From Nitrospira sp. (lineage in GTDB: Bacteria; Nitrospirota; Nitrospiria; Nitrospirales; Nitrospiraceae), in assembly GCA_009594995.1 (NCBI GenBank), contig VOPR01000058.1:1-64000 (forward strand): 64,000 bases of DNA, read 5' to 3'. Each line of letters opens with the position of its first letter. Positions within the stretch are counted from its first letter, which is position 1. Position numbers and translations under genes: made by a program. Positions 1 through 9,002 of this stretch are shown one piece after another. The notes beneath the pieces were generated by a model. It saw nothing but the letters and a program-made list of their open reading frames with translations, was not told the origin of the DNA and searched no databases.

Positions 1-78
1 CGTCTTTCCATGGTCCACGTGCCCGATCGTCCCGATGTTCACGTGGGGCTTTCGTCGCTCAAATTTCGCCTTCGCCAT
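1..78 (-). CDS. tuf: Elongation factor Tu, N-terminal fragment
   Basis: The first 26 codons of EF-Tu, the GTPase that delivers aminoacyl-tRNA to the ribosome; the rest lies beyond the left edge. The visible protein begins MAKAKFERRKPHVNIGTIG and runs into the P-loop (GHVDHGKT). An AAGGAG Shine-Dalgarno sequence sits about 6 bases before the ATG. tRNA-Thr, tRNA-Gly and tRNA-Tyr lie just upstream on the same strand, an arrangement known from tufB-type operons, so the gene is probably transcribed together with them from the promoter at 814-842. Confidence 0.95.
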   Translation of the reverse strand, partial: MAKAKFERRKPHVNIGTIGHVDHGKT

Positions 79-178
79 GATTCACTCCTTTTCTCAGAAC
101 ACTGTTTTCCAAAACCCCAACGGTATTCGTCAGGCACTCACCAGAACAGACAGCAACCTCGCCAGCACAACCCGCTCA

Positions 179-254
179 TGGAGCCCACGACGCGAATCGA
201 ACGCGTGACCTCGTCCTTACCAAGGACGTGCTCTGCCAACTGAGCTACGTGGGC
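179..254 (-). tRNA. tRNA-Thr (anticodon GGT)
   Basis: A full cloverleaf can be folded. The acceptor stem GCCCACG pairs with CGTGGGC, the anticodon loop is TTGGTAA inside a 5-bp stem, and the T-arm holds GTTCGATTC. The 3' CCA is genome-encoded (181-179). It is the last tRNA before tuf and probably shares its transcript. Confidence 0.95.
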
Positions 255-320
255 ACTCATCATGCAGCCTGTATCCGCTCGCGCACCCTCTGTCCGCACC
301 CTGGTCGAGCACGCTGAATT

Positions 321-395
321 TGGAGCGGGCGATGGGATTTGAACCCACGACAGCCAGCTTGGAAGGCTGGAACTCTACCACTGAGCTACGCCCGC
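321..395 (-). tRNA. tRNA-Gly (anticodon TCC)
   Basis: The acceptor stem GCGGGCG pairs with CGCCCGC, the anticodon loop is CTTCCAA, the T-arm is GGTTCAAATCC, and CCA is encoded. It lies between tRNA-Tyr and tRNA-Thr on the same strand. Confidence 0.95.
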
Positions 396-546
396 CCACG
401 GCGAACCTAATCAACACTTCAACGGCCTGCCGGCAACATCTCGCCGAGAACAATTGCGACACACCGGCACGATTTCAATAATCCCACTATTTTTTAGACC
501 CGCGACGCAGTTCACAACGCGCCCTTCGGATCGAACGAGCTTAGTT

Positions 547-632
547 TGGTGGGCAGGCAAGGGTTCGAACCTTGGAAGCCATAAGGCAGCAGATTTACAG
601 TCTGCCCCCTTTGTCCACTTGGGTACCTGCCC
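547..632 (-). tRNA. tRNA-Tyr (anticodon GTA)
   Basis: A class II tRNA of 86 nt with a long variable arm. The acceptor GGGCAGG pairs with CCTGCCC, the discriminator is A, CCA is encoded, and GTA lies within CTGTAAA. It is the first RNA of the tRNA-tuf unit. About 180 nt separate it from the predicted transcription start. Confidence 0.95.
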
Positions 633-813
633 GCTAGAGGAACATGTCCAAACTTAAGCCACCACTATTCGTTTCAGAGAAAACAAGAGCCAGAGCGCTC
701 TCACCCTCTTCATCAGAGAATGAAAGTAAGCCCCACCACGCACAGCTTCCCAGCAAGATGACAGGGCTGGGGTGCTGATAAAATGAGGATTGACCTGGCT
801 TCGAAAGCAGCCG

Positions 814-842
814 ATTTTATTTGCGACGCGCTCCAATGTCAA
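814..842 (-). promoter_or_regulatory. Strong sigma-70-type promoter for the tRNA-tuf operon
   Basis: On the minus strand a perfect -35 TTGACA (842-837) is followed by a 17-base spacer and -10 TAAAAT (819-814). It lies between the stop codon of the 870-1805 gene and tRNA-Tyr, pointing at the tRNA-tuf unit. Near-consensus strength suits a stable-RNA and translation-factor operon. Confidence 0.75.
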
Positions 843-869
843 GGGGGTATGTTCTATGCAGGAACAATT

Positions 870-1805
870 CTATTGCGCGCCATGAGCATCGCAGGCTCCG
901 TGCGTGCTGGGAACCGGTCGTGGACGCTGAAGCACCTGACTGGCCTGACGAATCATGTCGGGTTGACTCCCCAGCACATCCTTCATCAGCAGCAACAACT
1001 CCCGGGACGAGAGGCGAAATTCTGGCGCCAGAAATCGCTTCCGTGCCATCAGCTTCTCATTCGGGTCCTCCGGCTCGTAATACCCGCTCAAGACGGCATC
1101 ATCTTCTGCCTGATTGAGCCGGTCAATCCACGCCGACACATTGGGCCCGGAGCGGGGCGACTGTGGTTCGCGCGCACCTTTCTTATCAACTTCCAATTGC
1201 GTCCATACGGCCCACCCGATGAACAGAGCCCAGGTTTCATTCAGGGCCTCCCACGATTCCGTTTCGCTCAGAAACCGCTCTTCCTTGAGCCCCTTCTTTT
1301 GGAGCACCGGCGTAATAAGCACCTGCTGATACCGGCAGTGTTGTTGCTCACGGGCAACGGCCATCAATGATGCATGAGCCTCCGATGGTGCGAGCTCCTG
1401 CTCGAGAAAGTCCATGTACGCGTGGAACAGTTCGTGATACAGGGTTTCCAGTTCTTTGTGCGTGAGCTTCCCCAACGGGCGCAATGTTCTGCCCGCCGCA
1501 TTCAGCGACAGCGACCGATCCAGCACCATTCGATGCTCCGCCGGATGATACTCCGCCGCAAACGCGTGTAACTCCTCAAACTCGAACGTCACGAACTGCG
1601 CGGGCACCTGTTCAAGAAATCGAGTGGGAAGGTGAAGCGCTTTCGCTTCGGCTACCAAGGTGCGCCACAGCCGAGAAGAGTCAGGTAACGTCGCCGGCGC
1701 CTCAGCCTTGACAGGAGCGGGGCACAACAGCCCCAGCCACATGCCTAGCGCCATTGCGGCAAACAGAGTTCGCACATACCCGACAGTTGAATGCACAGAA
1801 CGCAT
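870..1805 (-). CDS. Secreted protein with an HExxH metalloprotease-like motif
   Basis: A 311-residue protein that I cannot assign to a named family. The N-terminus has a signal-peptide-like segment (residues 10-35, leucine/alanine-rich, ending near PVKAEA), so it is probably exported. At about residues 123-129 it carries HELFHAY, an HExxH motif typical of zinc metallopeptidases, preceded by LETLY as in many gluzincin helices. A downstream glutamate-rich stretch (SETESWEALNETWA, about residues 180-195) could hold the third zinc ligand; this is inference. It lies alone between the tRNA-tuf promoter and the helicase gene, transcribed in the same direction as both. Confidence 0.75.
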   Translation of the reverse strand: MRSVHSTVGYVRTLFAAMALGMWLGLLCPAPVKAEAPATLPDSSRLWRTLVAEAKALHLPTRFLEQVPAQFVTFEFEELHAFAAEYHPAEHRMVLDRSLSLNAAGRTLRPLGKLTHKELETLYHELFHAYMDFLEQELAPSEAHASLMAVAREQQHCRYQQVLITPVLQKKGLKEERFLSETESWEALNETWALFIGWAVWTQLEVDKKGAREPQSPRSGPNVSAWIDRLNQAEDDAVLSGYYEPEDPNEKLMARKRFLAPEFRLSSRELLLLMKDVLGSQPDMIRQASQVLQRPRPVPSTHGACDAHGAQ

Positions 1806-1836
1806 GATCAGCCTGAATCAGCAAACACGTCGCGGG

Positions 1837-1866
1837 ATTATTTCCAGAATCATAGAGGAAGAGCAA
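1837..1866 (-). promoter_or_regulatory. Possible promoter for the HExxH protein gene
   Basis: TTGCTC (1866-1861), an 18-base spacer and AATAAT (1842-1837) on the minus strand, about 31 bases before the ATG at 1805. The -35 match is weak. Confidence 0.3.
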
Positions 1867-1871
1867 TCGAC

Positions 1872-3929
1872 CTACATGGAGCGATCGCGGTCGTAACCCC
1901 AATCATGCCCGTGGCCTTCCTCGACTAAGGCCAGCGATTCGAACAAACGAGGGGACACGTGATCCAGAAACCGGGACGGTTTGGACAGCAACATGCCCGA
2001 GCTCCTGTCATAGACGTTGATCGGATAGGTCAAAAACAGATAGCGCTTCGCCCGCGTCACGGCGACATAGAGTAACCGCCGCTCTTCCTCCAGCTCCTCA
2101 TCCGTATTGAATGAAAAGACCGAGGGAAATTTCCCGTCCACGACCCACAACATAAACACGCACTGCCACTCCAACCCCTTGGCGGAATGAATCGTGGACA
2201 GCACCACTTGCTCATCGTCACGTCCTGATGGTTCAACGCCGACCGCACTGCCATCGGGCGGCGCCAGAGCCAAGTCCGCCAGAAATTCGGTCAAGCCCGG
2301 GTAACTTTCGGCGATCGTATGCAAATGATCGAGGTCTCGAATCCGTTTGGGATAGTCGTCATGGTGATCTTTGAGGATCGGCAAATAATACTCGTAGACC
2401 CGATTCACCTGTTCGGTCGGACTCAAATCGTCACTCTTGGCGAGGTTCTCAAGCACCACTCCCAGCTCTTTCAACCCTTTGCCCGATCGACCGCTGCTGT
2501 CTCGCAAGACCTGGTAGGGATCATTCACCCGCACCATCGACGCTACCAAGTCCTGCGCTTTTTTGGGCCCGACACCTTCGACCAACATGAGCACGCGATG
2601 CCAACTCACCGCATCCTGCGGGTTCACTACCACGCGTAAATGGGCCAACAAATCCTTCACATGCGCGGCCTCGATGAACTTGATGCCGCCCCGCTTCACA
2701 AACGGCAATCCGCAGCGTGACAACTCGATTTCCAAATCGAAGGAGTGAAAGCTGGAGCGAAACAGCACCGCAATCTCGTTCAGCGGGACGCCCTCCTCTC
2801 GCAACTCCAGAATTTTTTGCGCCACGAACCGGGACTGCGCATTCTCCCCTGCCGCCTCGACCAGTGCCGGCAACGGCCCGTCCAGCTTACGCGTGAACAA
2901 GTGCTTCGTATATTTCTCGGGTGCTTCCTGAATGATCTCGTTGGCGAGGCTGAGAATCGGCTGCGTACTGCGATAATTTTCTTCCAGCTTGTAGATGGTG
3001 GCACCGGGAAACCAGGATGGGAACTCCATGATGTTGCGAAACGTCGCGCCGCGAAACGCATAGATCGACTGCGAATCGTCCCCGACCACCATGACATTAT
3101 CGTGGGTCGACGCCAGCTTGCGTATGAGTTCCGCCTGAAGGCGGTTCGTATCCTGATACTCGTCCACCAAAATGTAGCGGAACTGCCGTGAAATCGCCTG
3201 TCGGGTCGGCTCGTCCTTGGTCAAGACGTCGCGCAACAAGACAAGCAGGTCGTCATAGTCCAGCAGTTGGCGTTGCCGCTTCGTTGACTGGTAGGCTCGC
3301 TGCAGCTTCCCGAGCGCCTCCAGGTGATCTGCAAAATGCGAAAATTCATCGAGCACAATTTCTTCCAGCCCGCGCAAAGTGTTCTCGCACTTGCTGTAAA
3401 TTTCCGCGATGGTGCCCTTCCGGGGAAACCGCTTGTCTTTCTCATTGAGGCCCAATTGGGCGCGCAAGAGCGCGATGAGATCCTCGGCATCGCCCCGGTC
3501 CATAATGGTGAACCCCGGCTCGATCCCGAGCACTCGACCGTGACGCCGCAACAGCATGTTCGCCACCGAGTGGAAGGTGCCGCCGCACACTCGCTGGCTG
3601 CGCGACCCGATAAGGGCGCCCACTCGCTCCAGCATTTCTTCGGAAGATTTCCGGGTGAAGGTCAGCAGCAAAATGTGTGAAGGATCGACACCCGAATCGA
3701 TCAAATACGCGACGCGATGGACAAGGGTTCTGGTCTTCCCGCTGCCCGCACCCGCGATCACCAACGCCGGGCCATCCGCTGCCGTCACGGCCGCATACTG
3801 CTGCGGATTCAGCTCTTTGGCGTAATCCAACGAAAACTTCCGGACAAGGTCCTGATCCGGAGTCCGTTTGAGAATGTAGGGTTTTGTATCTCGATCCATG
3901 TTGGCATCCGATTGGGCGGTGAGTTTCAT
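1872..3929 (-). CDS. ATP-dependent DNA helicase, UvrD/PcrA/Rep family
   Basis: A superfamily 1A 3'-5' DNA helicase expected to act in repair and in clearing replication obstacles. Conserved motifs appear in order: Walker A (GAGSGKTRTL), motif II (LVDEYQDTN), motif III (VVGDDSQSIYAFRGA), motif V (TIHSAKGLEWQ) and motif VI (YVAVTRAKR). At about 685 residues it is slightly shorter than typical UvrD or PcrA, and there is no C-terminal nuclease domain. The ATG at 3929 is chosen because it lies just downstream of the predicted promoter (3947-3975); a longer reading frame to 3995 would start upstream of that promoter. The ATG at 3899 is an alternative. No clear Shine-Dalgarno sequence is seen. Confidence 0.93.
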   Translation of the reverse strand: MKLTAQSDANMDRDTKPYILKRTPDQDLVRKFSLDYAKELNPQQYAAVTAADGPALVIAGAGSGKTRTLVHRVAYLIDSGVDPSHILLLTFTRKSSEEMLERVGALIGSRSQRVCGGTFHSVANMLLRRHGRVLGIEPGFTIMDRGDAEDLIALLRAQLGLNEKDKRFPRKGTIAEIYSKCENTLRGLEEIVLDEFSHFADHLEALGKLQRAYQSTKRQRQLLDYDDLLVLLRDVLTKDEPTRQAISRQFRYILVDEYQDTNRLQAELIRKLASTHDNVMVVGDDSQSIYAFRGATFRNIMEFPSWFPGATIYKLEENYRSTQPILSLANEIIQEAPEKYTKHLFTRKLDGPLPALVEAAGENAQSRFVAQKILELREEGVPLNEIAVLFRSSFHSFDLEIELSRCGLPFVKRGGIKFIEAAHVKDLLAHLRVVVNPQDAVSWHRVLMLVEGVGPKKAQDLVASMVRVNDPYQVLRDSSGRSGKGLKELGVVLENLAKSDDLSPTEQVNRVYEYYLPILKDHHDDYPKRIRDLDHLHTIAESYPGLTEFLADLALAPPDGSAVGVEPSGRDDEQVVLSTIHSAKGLEWQCVFMLWVVDGKFPSVFSFNTDEELEEERRLLYVAVTRAKRYLFLTYPINVYDRSSGMLLSKPSRFLDHVSPRLFESLALVEEGHGHDWGYDRDRSM

Positions 3930-3946
3930 GACGGGAGCGGTCGCGC

Positions 3947-3975
3947 TGTATAACATACCACCCGAAGCCTTGCAA
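3947..3975 (-). promoter_or_regulatory. Promoter for the UvrD-like helicase gene
   Basis: TTGCAA (3975-3970), a 17-base spacer and TATACA (3952-3947) on the minus strand. The expected transcription start near 3940 leaves a leader of only about 11 bases before the ATG at 3929. Confidence 0.5.
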
Positions 3976-4023
3976 CGACAGAGCGCCCCCACCACTCGTG
4001 ATCGAGCGGGATGAGATCAACAC

Positions 4024-4052
4024 TTGGAGCTTCAAATTGAGTTGTATATAAT
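4024..4052 (+). promoter_or_regulatory. Promoter for the 4075 gene
   Basis: TTGGAG (4024-4029), a 17-base spacer and a consensus TATAAT (4047-4052), 22 bases before the ATG at 4075. Confidence 0.6.
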
Positions 4053-4074
4053 GCCCGACCAGTAGGGGACCTCT

Positions 4075-4911
4075 ATGACGACCAGATCGCATTCGTTCGC
4101 TCAACAGATGCAAACCGTGGCGGAGCTGATGCTTGCCGTATCGGGAGAGTCCGTCTCAGTCATCAAACGGGCAGCTCCGGAGCAGGCCCTGAAACTCAAG
4201 CGCCAGGAGGAGTGGGGCATCTATCTCGAATTCTTGCGCCTCATGTTCAATCTGACCGATCGGGTCTCGGCGCTTCACATCCCGCTCAAGGAACAGCCAC
4301 AATTCATGGATGAACTGACCGACACGGTCATCGACCAACTCAAGAAAGTCTTAGAGCCGGCCTTCGGCACAGGCAGCGACCAGATGGAAATCGTCATGAC
4401 GATCGGGGCCGCTGTATCCGAGAGCCGCCAGACATACGAGCGTTATCGATTCCTGGTCACAGAAGAGAGCCCGGCCAAAAATGATTTATATCGCGATTTC
4501 AGCGATCGTGTCGCCCGTGCGGTCGGGGCACCGGGAAATCCGAAGGTTGAGGCCGCGGCGACACTCTGTATCGCCGCTGTCATTCCGGCCCTCAGGGGAA
4601 TTTTTGAGGGACAAGCGCCGCCGGTTCCTGCCGAGGCAGCGTCCCATTCCACTGGAAGCGGCGCCAGCAGCAACCCGCGAGGCGCCACCGGCGCCGACAT
4701 TAAGCTTGTCAGCGTAATGTCGAGCATCAAGGGCGAAGAAGTCGAGACGCGGTGGGGACTCCATCCGCGTTTCCGTCAGGACCTGACGCAAGAGGAGGCG
4801 AAACAACTGACGGCGACTATGAACCGGGTCGCCAAGATTCTCGGAGAGCGCTACGCCACCGTCGCCTTTTCTGACCAGTGGGCCTCCTGGCACAAAGCCG
4901 GGCACGCCTAA
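4075..4911 (+). CDS. Uncharacterised soluble protein
   Basis: A 278-residue protein that I do not recognise. It looks cytoplasmic: no signal peptide or membrane segment is visible. Residues 1-185 are mostly helical and leucine/glutamate-rich. Residues 185-205 form a low-complexity Ala/Gly/Ser linker. The last 75 residues form a second small domain (from about KLVSVMSSIKGEEVETRWG) containing many charged residues. The start is supported by a GGGGA element and by the promoter at 4024-4052. It precedes glgP by 69 bases and may be co-transcribed with it. Confidence 0.7.
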   Translation: MTTRSHSFAQQMQTVAELMLAVSGESVSVIKRAAPEQALKLKRQEEWGIYLEFLRLMFNLTDRVSALHIPLKEQPQFMDELTDTVIDQLKKVLEPAFGTGSDQMEIVMTIGAAVSESRQTYERYRFLVTEESPAKNDLYRDFSDRVARAVGAPGNPKVEAAATLCIAAVIPALRGIFEGQAPPVPAEAASHSTGSGASSNPRGATGADIKLVSVMSSIKGEEVETRWGLHPRFRQDLTQEEAKQLTATMNRVAKILGERYATVAFSDQWASWHKAGHA

Positions 4912-4980
4912 CACAGCATTCCGGAAGCGGGACCCTGCGGCCCCATTCCTCACCCATCGATCACATTCCACGGAGGCGTC

Positions 4981-7140
4981 GTGCAAGCACCCGACCACAT
5001 CCAACCCCCTCAAGATACGGTTCCGCAAAGCCTGCATCGACTCGGTGAACTGGCCCGCAATCTTTGGTGGAGCTGGAATCAACCGGCCCGGCAGCTGTTT
5101 GAATCCATCGACCCGACGCTGTGGTTCCTCACGCATCACAATCCTGTTCAACTGCTCGCCGGCGTGAAAGCGGACCGGTTCGCCACCCTGGCCAGTGATC
5201 CGAATTTCGCGCGTCAGTATTCCGCCGTAATGCGCAGCTTCGACGAATATATGAGCAGCAAGAACACGTGGGCAGCCACAGAATTCCCTGCACTCCAGAA
5301 TTCCCCGATTGCCTACTTTTCGGCGGAGTTCGGCCTCCATATTTCAATCCCGATTTACAGCGGAGGTCTCGGCATTCTGGCCGGAGACCATTGCAAGGAA
5401 GCTAGTGACCTGGGAATTCCACTCGTGGGCATCGGCTTCATGTATCCGCAAGGGTACTTCAAGCAGCGCATCAACCCCGAAGGATGGCAGGAAGCGACCT
5501 ATGTGCCATTCAATCGATACGATTCACCGATTCACCAGGCACTGACGCCGGCCGGCGTTCCCTGTACGATCAAAGTCGAAATCGGCCATCGTCAGGTGAC
5601 GGTACTTGTCTGGCAGGTTCGCAACGGACGCATGTCGCTCTACCTGATCGACACAGATGTCCCGGAAAATACCCCGGAGGATCGGGCACTTTCGGCGAGG
5701 CTCTATGGCGGGGATCAGGAAACCAGACTCTGTCAGGAATTTCTTCTCGGCATCGGCGGCGTGCGCATCCTTCGTGCCCTCGGCATCAACCCCGCGGTCT
5801 GGCACTGCAATGAAGGCCATTCGGCCTTCCTGACGGTCGAGCGGATCCGCGAGTTTGTCACGACCGGACACAGTCATGCCGAAGCAAGCGACCTGGTGCG
5901 ACAAAGTACCGTGTTCACCACGCATACACCCGTCCCTGCCGGACACGATATCTTCCCGTTTCATCTGATGGATCGCTATTTCCACAACTATTGGGGCCAG
6001 CTCGGACTGTCCCGGGAAGAGTTCCTGCGGCTCGGGGAAACGCCGGAAAGCGCGGGCCACGGCTTTAATATGACCGCACTTGCTATGCGGCTGTCGGCCC
6101 ACGTGAACGGAGTGAGCCGCGAACACGGGCGCGTCTCCCGGCAAATGTGGCAACACTTATGGCCCGGTCTGGCGCAGGATCTGGTCCCCATCCGGAGCCT
6201 GACCAACGGCATTCATGCCCCCACGTGGATTTCTCCGGAATCGAATTCGCTCTATGCCAAATATCTAAGCCCTGACTGGGCGGAACGAATCGACGACCCC
6301 ACCATCTGGCAACGGGTCACAGACCTGCCTGATGACGCACTGTGGGCCGTTCGGCAAACCACCAGACGCAAACTCATGCGATTTATTCGTGAACGCGCGC
6401 GGGATGGGTGGATTCGCGGCCATCTCCAACCGATGCAAGCCATTGCCAGGGGGACTCTTCTGGACCCTGAGGCCCTGACGATTGGTTTCGCCAGGCGGTT
6501 CGCGACATACAAGCGTGCGACCCTCCTGTTCCGCGATCTTGAGCGTCTCAAGCAATTACTCCATAACCGGTGGCGACCTGTCCAAATTGTCTTCGCCGGC
6601 AAAGCGCATCCGGCCGACGAACCAGGCCGGTACTTTATTCACGAAGTCCTGAACTTCTGTAATGATCACAAGCTCGGCGGGCACATTGCCTTCCTCGAAG
6701 ACTACGACATGCACATGGCGAAGTACTTAGTCCAAGGGGTCGATATTTGGCTGAACACCCCTCGTGCCCCGCTTGAAGCGAGCGGAACCAGCGGCCAAAA
6801 AGCTGCGCTGAACGGAGTCATTAACCTAAGCGTGTTGGACGGCTGGTGGCAGGAAGGCTACAACGGCGCCAATGGATGGGGTATTCAGCCCCTTCCGGAA
6901 GGGTCGGACACGCACGCCCAGGACGCGCACGATGCCGAACAGCTGTTTCGCCTCCTAGAGCAGGAAGTCGTCCCTTTGTTCTATCAACGCGACCTTGACG
7001 GCATCCCACGCGGATGGCTTCACATCGTCAAAGAGAGCATTAAGACCGTTGCGCCCCGGTTCTGCACCAAACGGATGGTCAAGGAATACATGAGGCAGCT
7101 GTATGCACCGGCCACCGCGCGCACTCCGAGCAAATGGTAG
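4981..7140 (+). CDS. glgP: Alpha-glucan (glycogen/maltodextrin) phosphorylase
   Basis: Releases glucose-1-phosphate from alpha-1,4-glucans using pyridoxal phosphate. The 719-residue length and the N-terminal segment (LGELARNLWWSWNQPARQLF) match the short bacterial/archaeal phosphorylase type with a DUF3417-like N-terminus, rather than the roughly 800-residue MalP type. The PLP-lysine region is visible near residue 605 (EASGTSGQKAALNGV), as is the glucan/phosphate-binding stretch (GFARRFATYKRATL, about residue 500). It starts with GTG, preceded by GGAGG at a suitable distance. MalQ at 26264-28525 would act on the same polymers. Confidence 0.95.
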   Translation: MQAPDHIQPPQDTVPQSLHRLGELARNLWWSWNQPARQLFESIDPTLWFLTHHNPVQLLAGVKADRFATLASDPNFARQYSAVMRSFDEYMSSKNTWAATEFPALQNSPIAYFSAEFGLHISIPIYSGGLGILAGDHCKEASDLGIPLVGIGFMYPQGYFKQRINPEGWQEATYVPFNRYDSPIHQALTPAGVPCTIKVEIGHRQVTVLVWQVRNGRMSLYLIDTDVPENTPEDRALSARLYGGDQETRLCQEFLLGIGGVRILRALGINPAVWHCNEGHSAFLTVERIREFVTTGHSHAEASDLVRQSTVFTTHTPVPAGHDIFPFHLMDRYFHNYWGQLGLSREEFLRLGETPESAGHGFNMTALAMRLSAHVNGVSREHGRVSRQMWQHLWPGLAQDLVPIRSLTNGIHAPTWISPESNSLYAKYLSPDWAERIDDPTIWQRVTDLPDDALWAVRQTTRRKLMRFIRERARDGWIRGHLQPMQAIARGTLLDPEALTIGFARRFATYKRATLLFRDLERLKQLLHNRWRPVQIVFAGKAHPADEPGRYFIHEVLNFCNDHKLGGHIAFLEDYDMHMAKYLVQGVDIWLNTPRAPLEASGTSGQKAALNGVINLSVLDGWWQEGYNGANGWGIQPLPEGSDTHAQDAHDAEQLFRLLEQEVVPLFYQRDLDGIPRGWLHIVKESIKTVAPRFCTKRMVKEYMRQLYAPATARTPSKW

Positions 7141-7141
7141 C

Positions 7142-8545
7142 ATGATCGCCAGGAGAGCTACTGTTACGCGGGGCCGCCGTTTTTCGCTCTGGGGACTTCC
7201 AGTCGGACTTCTACTGCTCACCATGGTTGGCCCTACGCCAGCCATGGCCGTCACACCCGCACCAAAAGCCACGCCTGCGCCGTTGGAAAAAGAGGCTATG
7301 ACCTTGTTTCGAGCGGCGGAGTACGGCCGGGTCATAGAGTTAATCCAGCATCCGCCTGCTGGCCAAGAGCCAGGCCGAGAAGCGATCCGCTACGCCCTCC
7401 TGAGTCACCTGAAGATGGGAAAACCCGAGGAGGCGTGGAAACTCTACCCTAAGCTGGTCGCATCAGATCGCCCTGATGAGCCAGCCTTGTTACGAGACAT
7501 CGCGCGAGCATTTATTCTCTCCCGCGTTCGAGATCCGCAAGAGCATATCCGTATCGCTGCTTATACGGCACTTGCGGAAATGGGGGAGAGTGACACCTTG
7601 CCACTTCTTGAGGATGGACTCCTAGACTCGTCGGCGCTTGTCCGCGCCAGGGCCGCAGAAGCCATCGGACGGAGCGGACTGGCCGGGCGTTCAGCCGCGC
7701 TCAAACGTGCGCTTCGTGATGAAGCCCCCGGTGTGCGCATTGCCGCAATGAACGCGCTCAGTGACGCCAAAGTCTCAGGCATCGCCGATCAGCTTACCGA
7801 AATCGCCCGAATCGATGAGGGCCCGGAATCCATCTTTGCCTTTGCGGGCCTGTACAAACTTGGCCGCACAGATGTGCTCACAGACATCTCCAGTGCCGTC
7901 ACCCTACCTGATCCCGAAGTTCGTATGGCGGCATTAGGCGTGTTGGGGCGCCTACGGCGCCCGGCAAGCCTGTCGATCTTGAGCCAGGCCGTCTACGACC
8001 CTCATCCTGCGGTGCGTGCCTTTGCGGCAGGCGCTCTCGGAGAATACGGCAGTGTAGAGGGCATTGCACCATTGACACACGCCATAGGGGATGAAAATCC
8101 GCGGGTGCGTAGTGTTGCGGCCTCCAGCCTCGGCCGGCTCGGCGTTCCTGAGGCCCGAGGCGTCGTTCAGACGCTGTTACGCGACTCAGACGAACATGTC
8201 CGTATCAGCGCAGTGGAAGCCCTGCTCCGCTTGGGCGATGCCAGTGTCATTTTGAATGCTGCCGATCTCGCACGACACCCCGACCCCTCTATACGAGGCG
8301 ATGCCGCACACGCCCTGGCACTCGCAACAACCTCCAATGCACTCCCTATCCTCGAAACCTTGCTCCGAGATCAACAGCCGCTTCCTCGGCTTATGGCCGC
8401 CCGCGCCCTAGGAAAATCCCAACTGAAATCAGTCATCCCCGCGCTTAAGATCGGCCTCCAGGATTCAGATGCAGCCGTTCGTATCACTTCGGCAGGAAGC
8501 CTCGTCCACATACTGTCACGAAAAGACAAAGGGAACGCCCGCTAG
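7142..8545 (+). CDS. Exported HEAT-repeat protein
   Basis: A 467-residue protein with a signal-peptide-like N-terminus (hydrophobic core GLPVGLLLLTMVG, then TPAMA). A short helical region (residues 45-110) is followed by about ten HEAT/PBS-lyase-type repeats with recurring patterns such as DPHPAVRAFAAGALGEYG and DENPRVRSVAASSLGRLG. Such repeats form a superhelical protein-binding scaffold; no enzyme domain is visible. The ATG at 7142, right after the glgP stop, is preferred over the ATG at 7103 inside glgP. It is followed after 14 bases by a small membrane-anchored protein and faces a second HEAT protein encoded on the other strand. Confidence 0.85.
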   Translation: MIARRATVTRGRRFSLWGLPVGLLLLTMVGPTPAMAVTPAPKATPAPLEKEAMTLFRAAEYGRVIELIQHPPAGQEPGREAIRYALLSHLKMGKPEEAWKLYPKLVASDRPDEPALLRDIARAFILSRVRDPQEHIRIAAYTALAEMGESDTLPLLEDGLLDSSALVRARAAEAIGRSGLAGRSAALKRALRDEAPGVRIAAMNALSDAKVSGIADQLTEIARIDEGPESIFAFAGLYKLGRTDVLTDISSAVTLPDPEVRMAALGVLGRLRRPASLSILSQAVYDPHPAVRAFAAGALGEYGSVEGIAPLTHAIGDENPRVRSVAASSLGRLGVPEARGVVQTLLRDSDEHVRISAVEALLRLGDASVILNAADLARHPDPSIRGDAAHALALATTSNALPILETLLRDQQPLPRLMAARALGKSQLKSVIPALKIGLQDSDAAVRITSAGSLVHILSRKDKGNAR

Positions 8546-8559
8546 GGGCTGAGTTCGAC

Positions 8560-8994
8560 ATGCTCAGATTCATTGGGCTAGTGATGCTTCTAGCCCTCTC
8601 GTTCGGCTTCGGGTACCTGCGAGGGAAGCAACCGACGAACAATCTTGAGCAAACTGTACGGGACTTTTCACGAAACGTAATAGATGGCACGCTCGAAAAT
8701 GAACGGGATATACGCCAGCTGCAACACCTGATCGAGGCACAATCTCGGGTCGTGCAAGCGAAGGCAGAAATCTATAATAGAAATGCGGCCGATGCCGCAA
8801 AGGAATTAGCAGAAGCCGTCAACTCACTCGAAATGGTGATGCGTGGGGAGAAACAGGCGGAACCTCAGGCGTCAATCAAAAACCTGGTGGGAAGAATCAG
8901 AGAGCTTCGATTGGATGTCTCTTTAGGCAGGAAAGTGTTGGTGGCCAAATTTGAAGAGATCCAGAAAGAATTGGATCTCTTCATACGCAGGTAA
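8560..8994 (+). CDS. Membrane-anchored coiled-coil protein
   Basis: A 144-residue protein of unknown function. One N-terminal membrane segment (residues 4-20, FIGLVMLLALSFGFGYL) is followed by a long, highly helical, charged region (residues 25-144) with heptad-like spacing. It probably sits in the inner membrane with a coiled coil projecting away. It starts 14 bases after the HEAT-repeat gene at 7142-8545 and is probably co-transcribed, so the two products may interact (inference). Confidence 0.7.
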   Translation: MLRFIGLVMLLALSFGFGYLRGKQPTNNLEQTVRDFSRNVIDGTLENERDIRQLQHLIEAQSRVVQAKAEIYNRNAADAAKELAEAVNSLEMVMRGEKQAEPQASIKNLVGRIRELRLDVSLGRKVLVAKFEEIQKELDLFIRR

Positions 8995-9002
8995 CTTCTA
9001 CA

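Noticed and set aside
783..1370. 195-codon plus-strand frame over the HExxH gene
   Set aside because: Antisense to the better-supported gene at 870-1805; composition reflects the codon bias of the opposite strand and no ribosome-binding site is present.
4486..5340. 284-codon minus-strand frame over the 4075 gene and glgP start
   Set aside because: Antisense across a gene boundary and glgP; no supporting motif.
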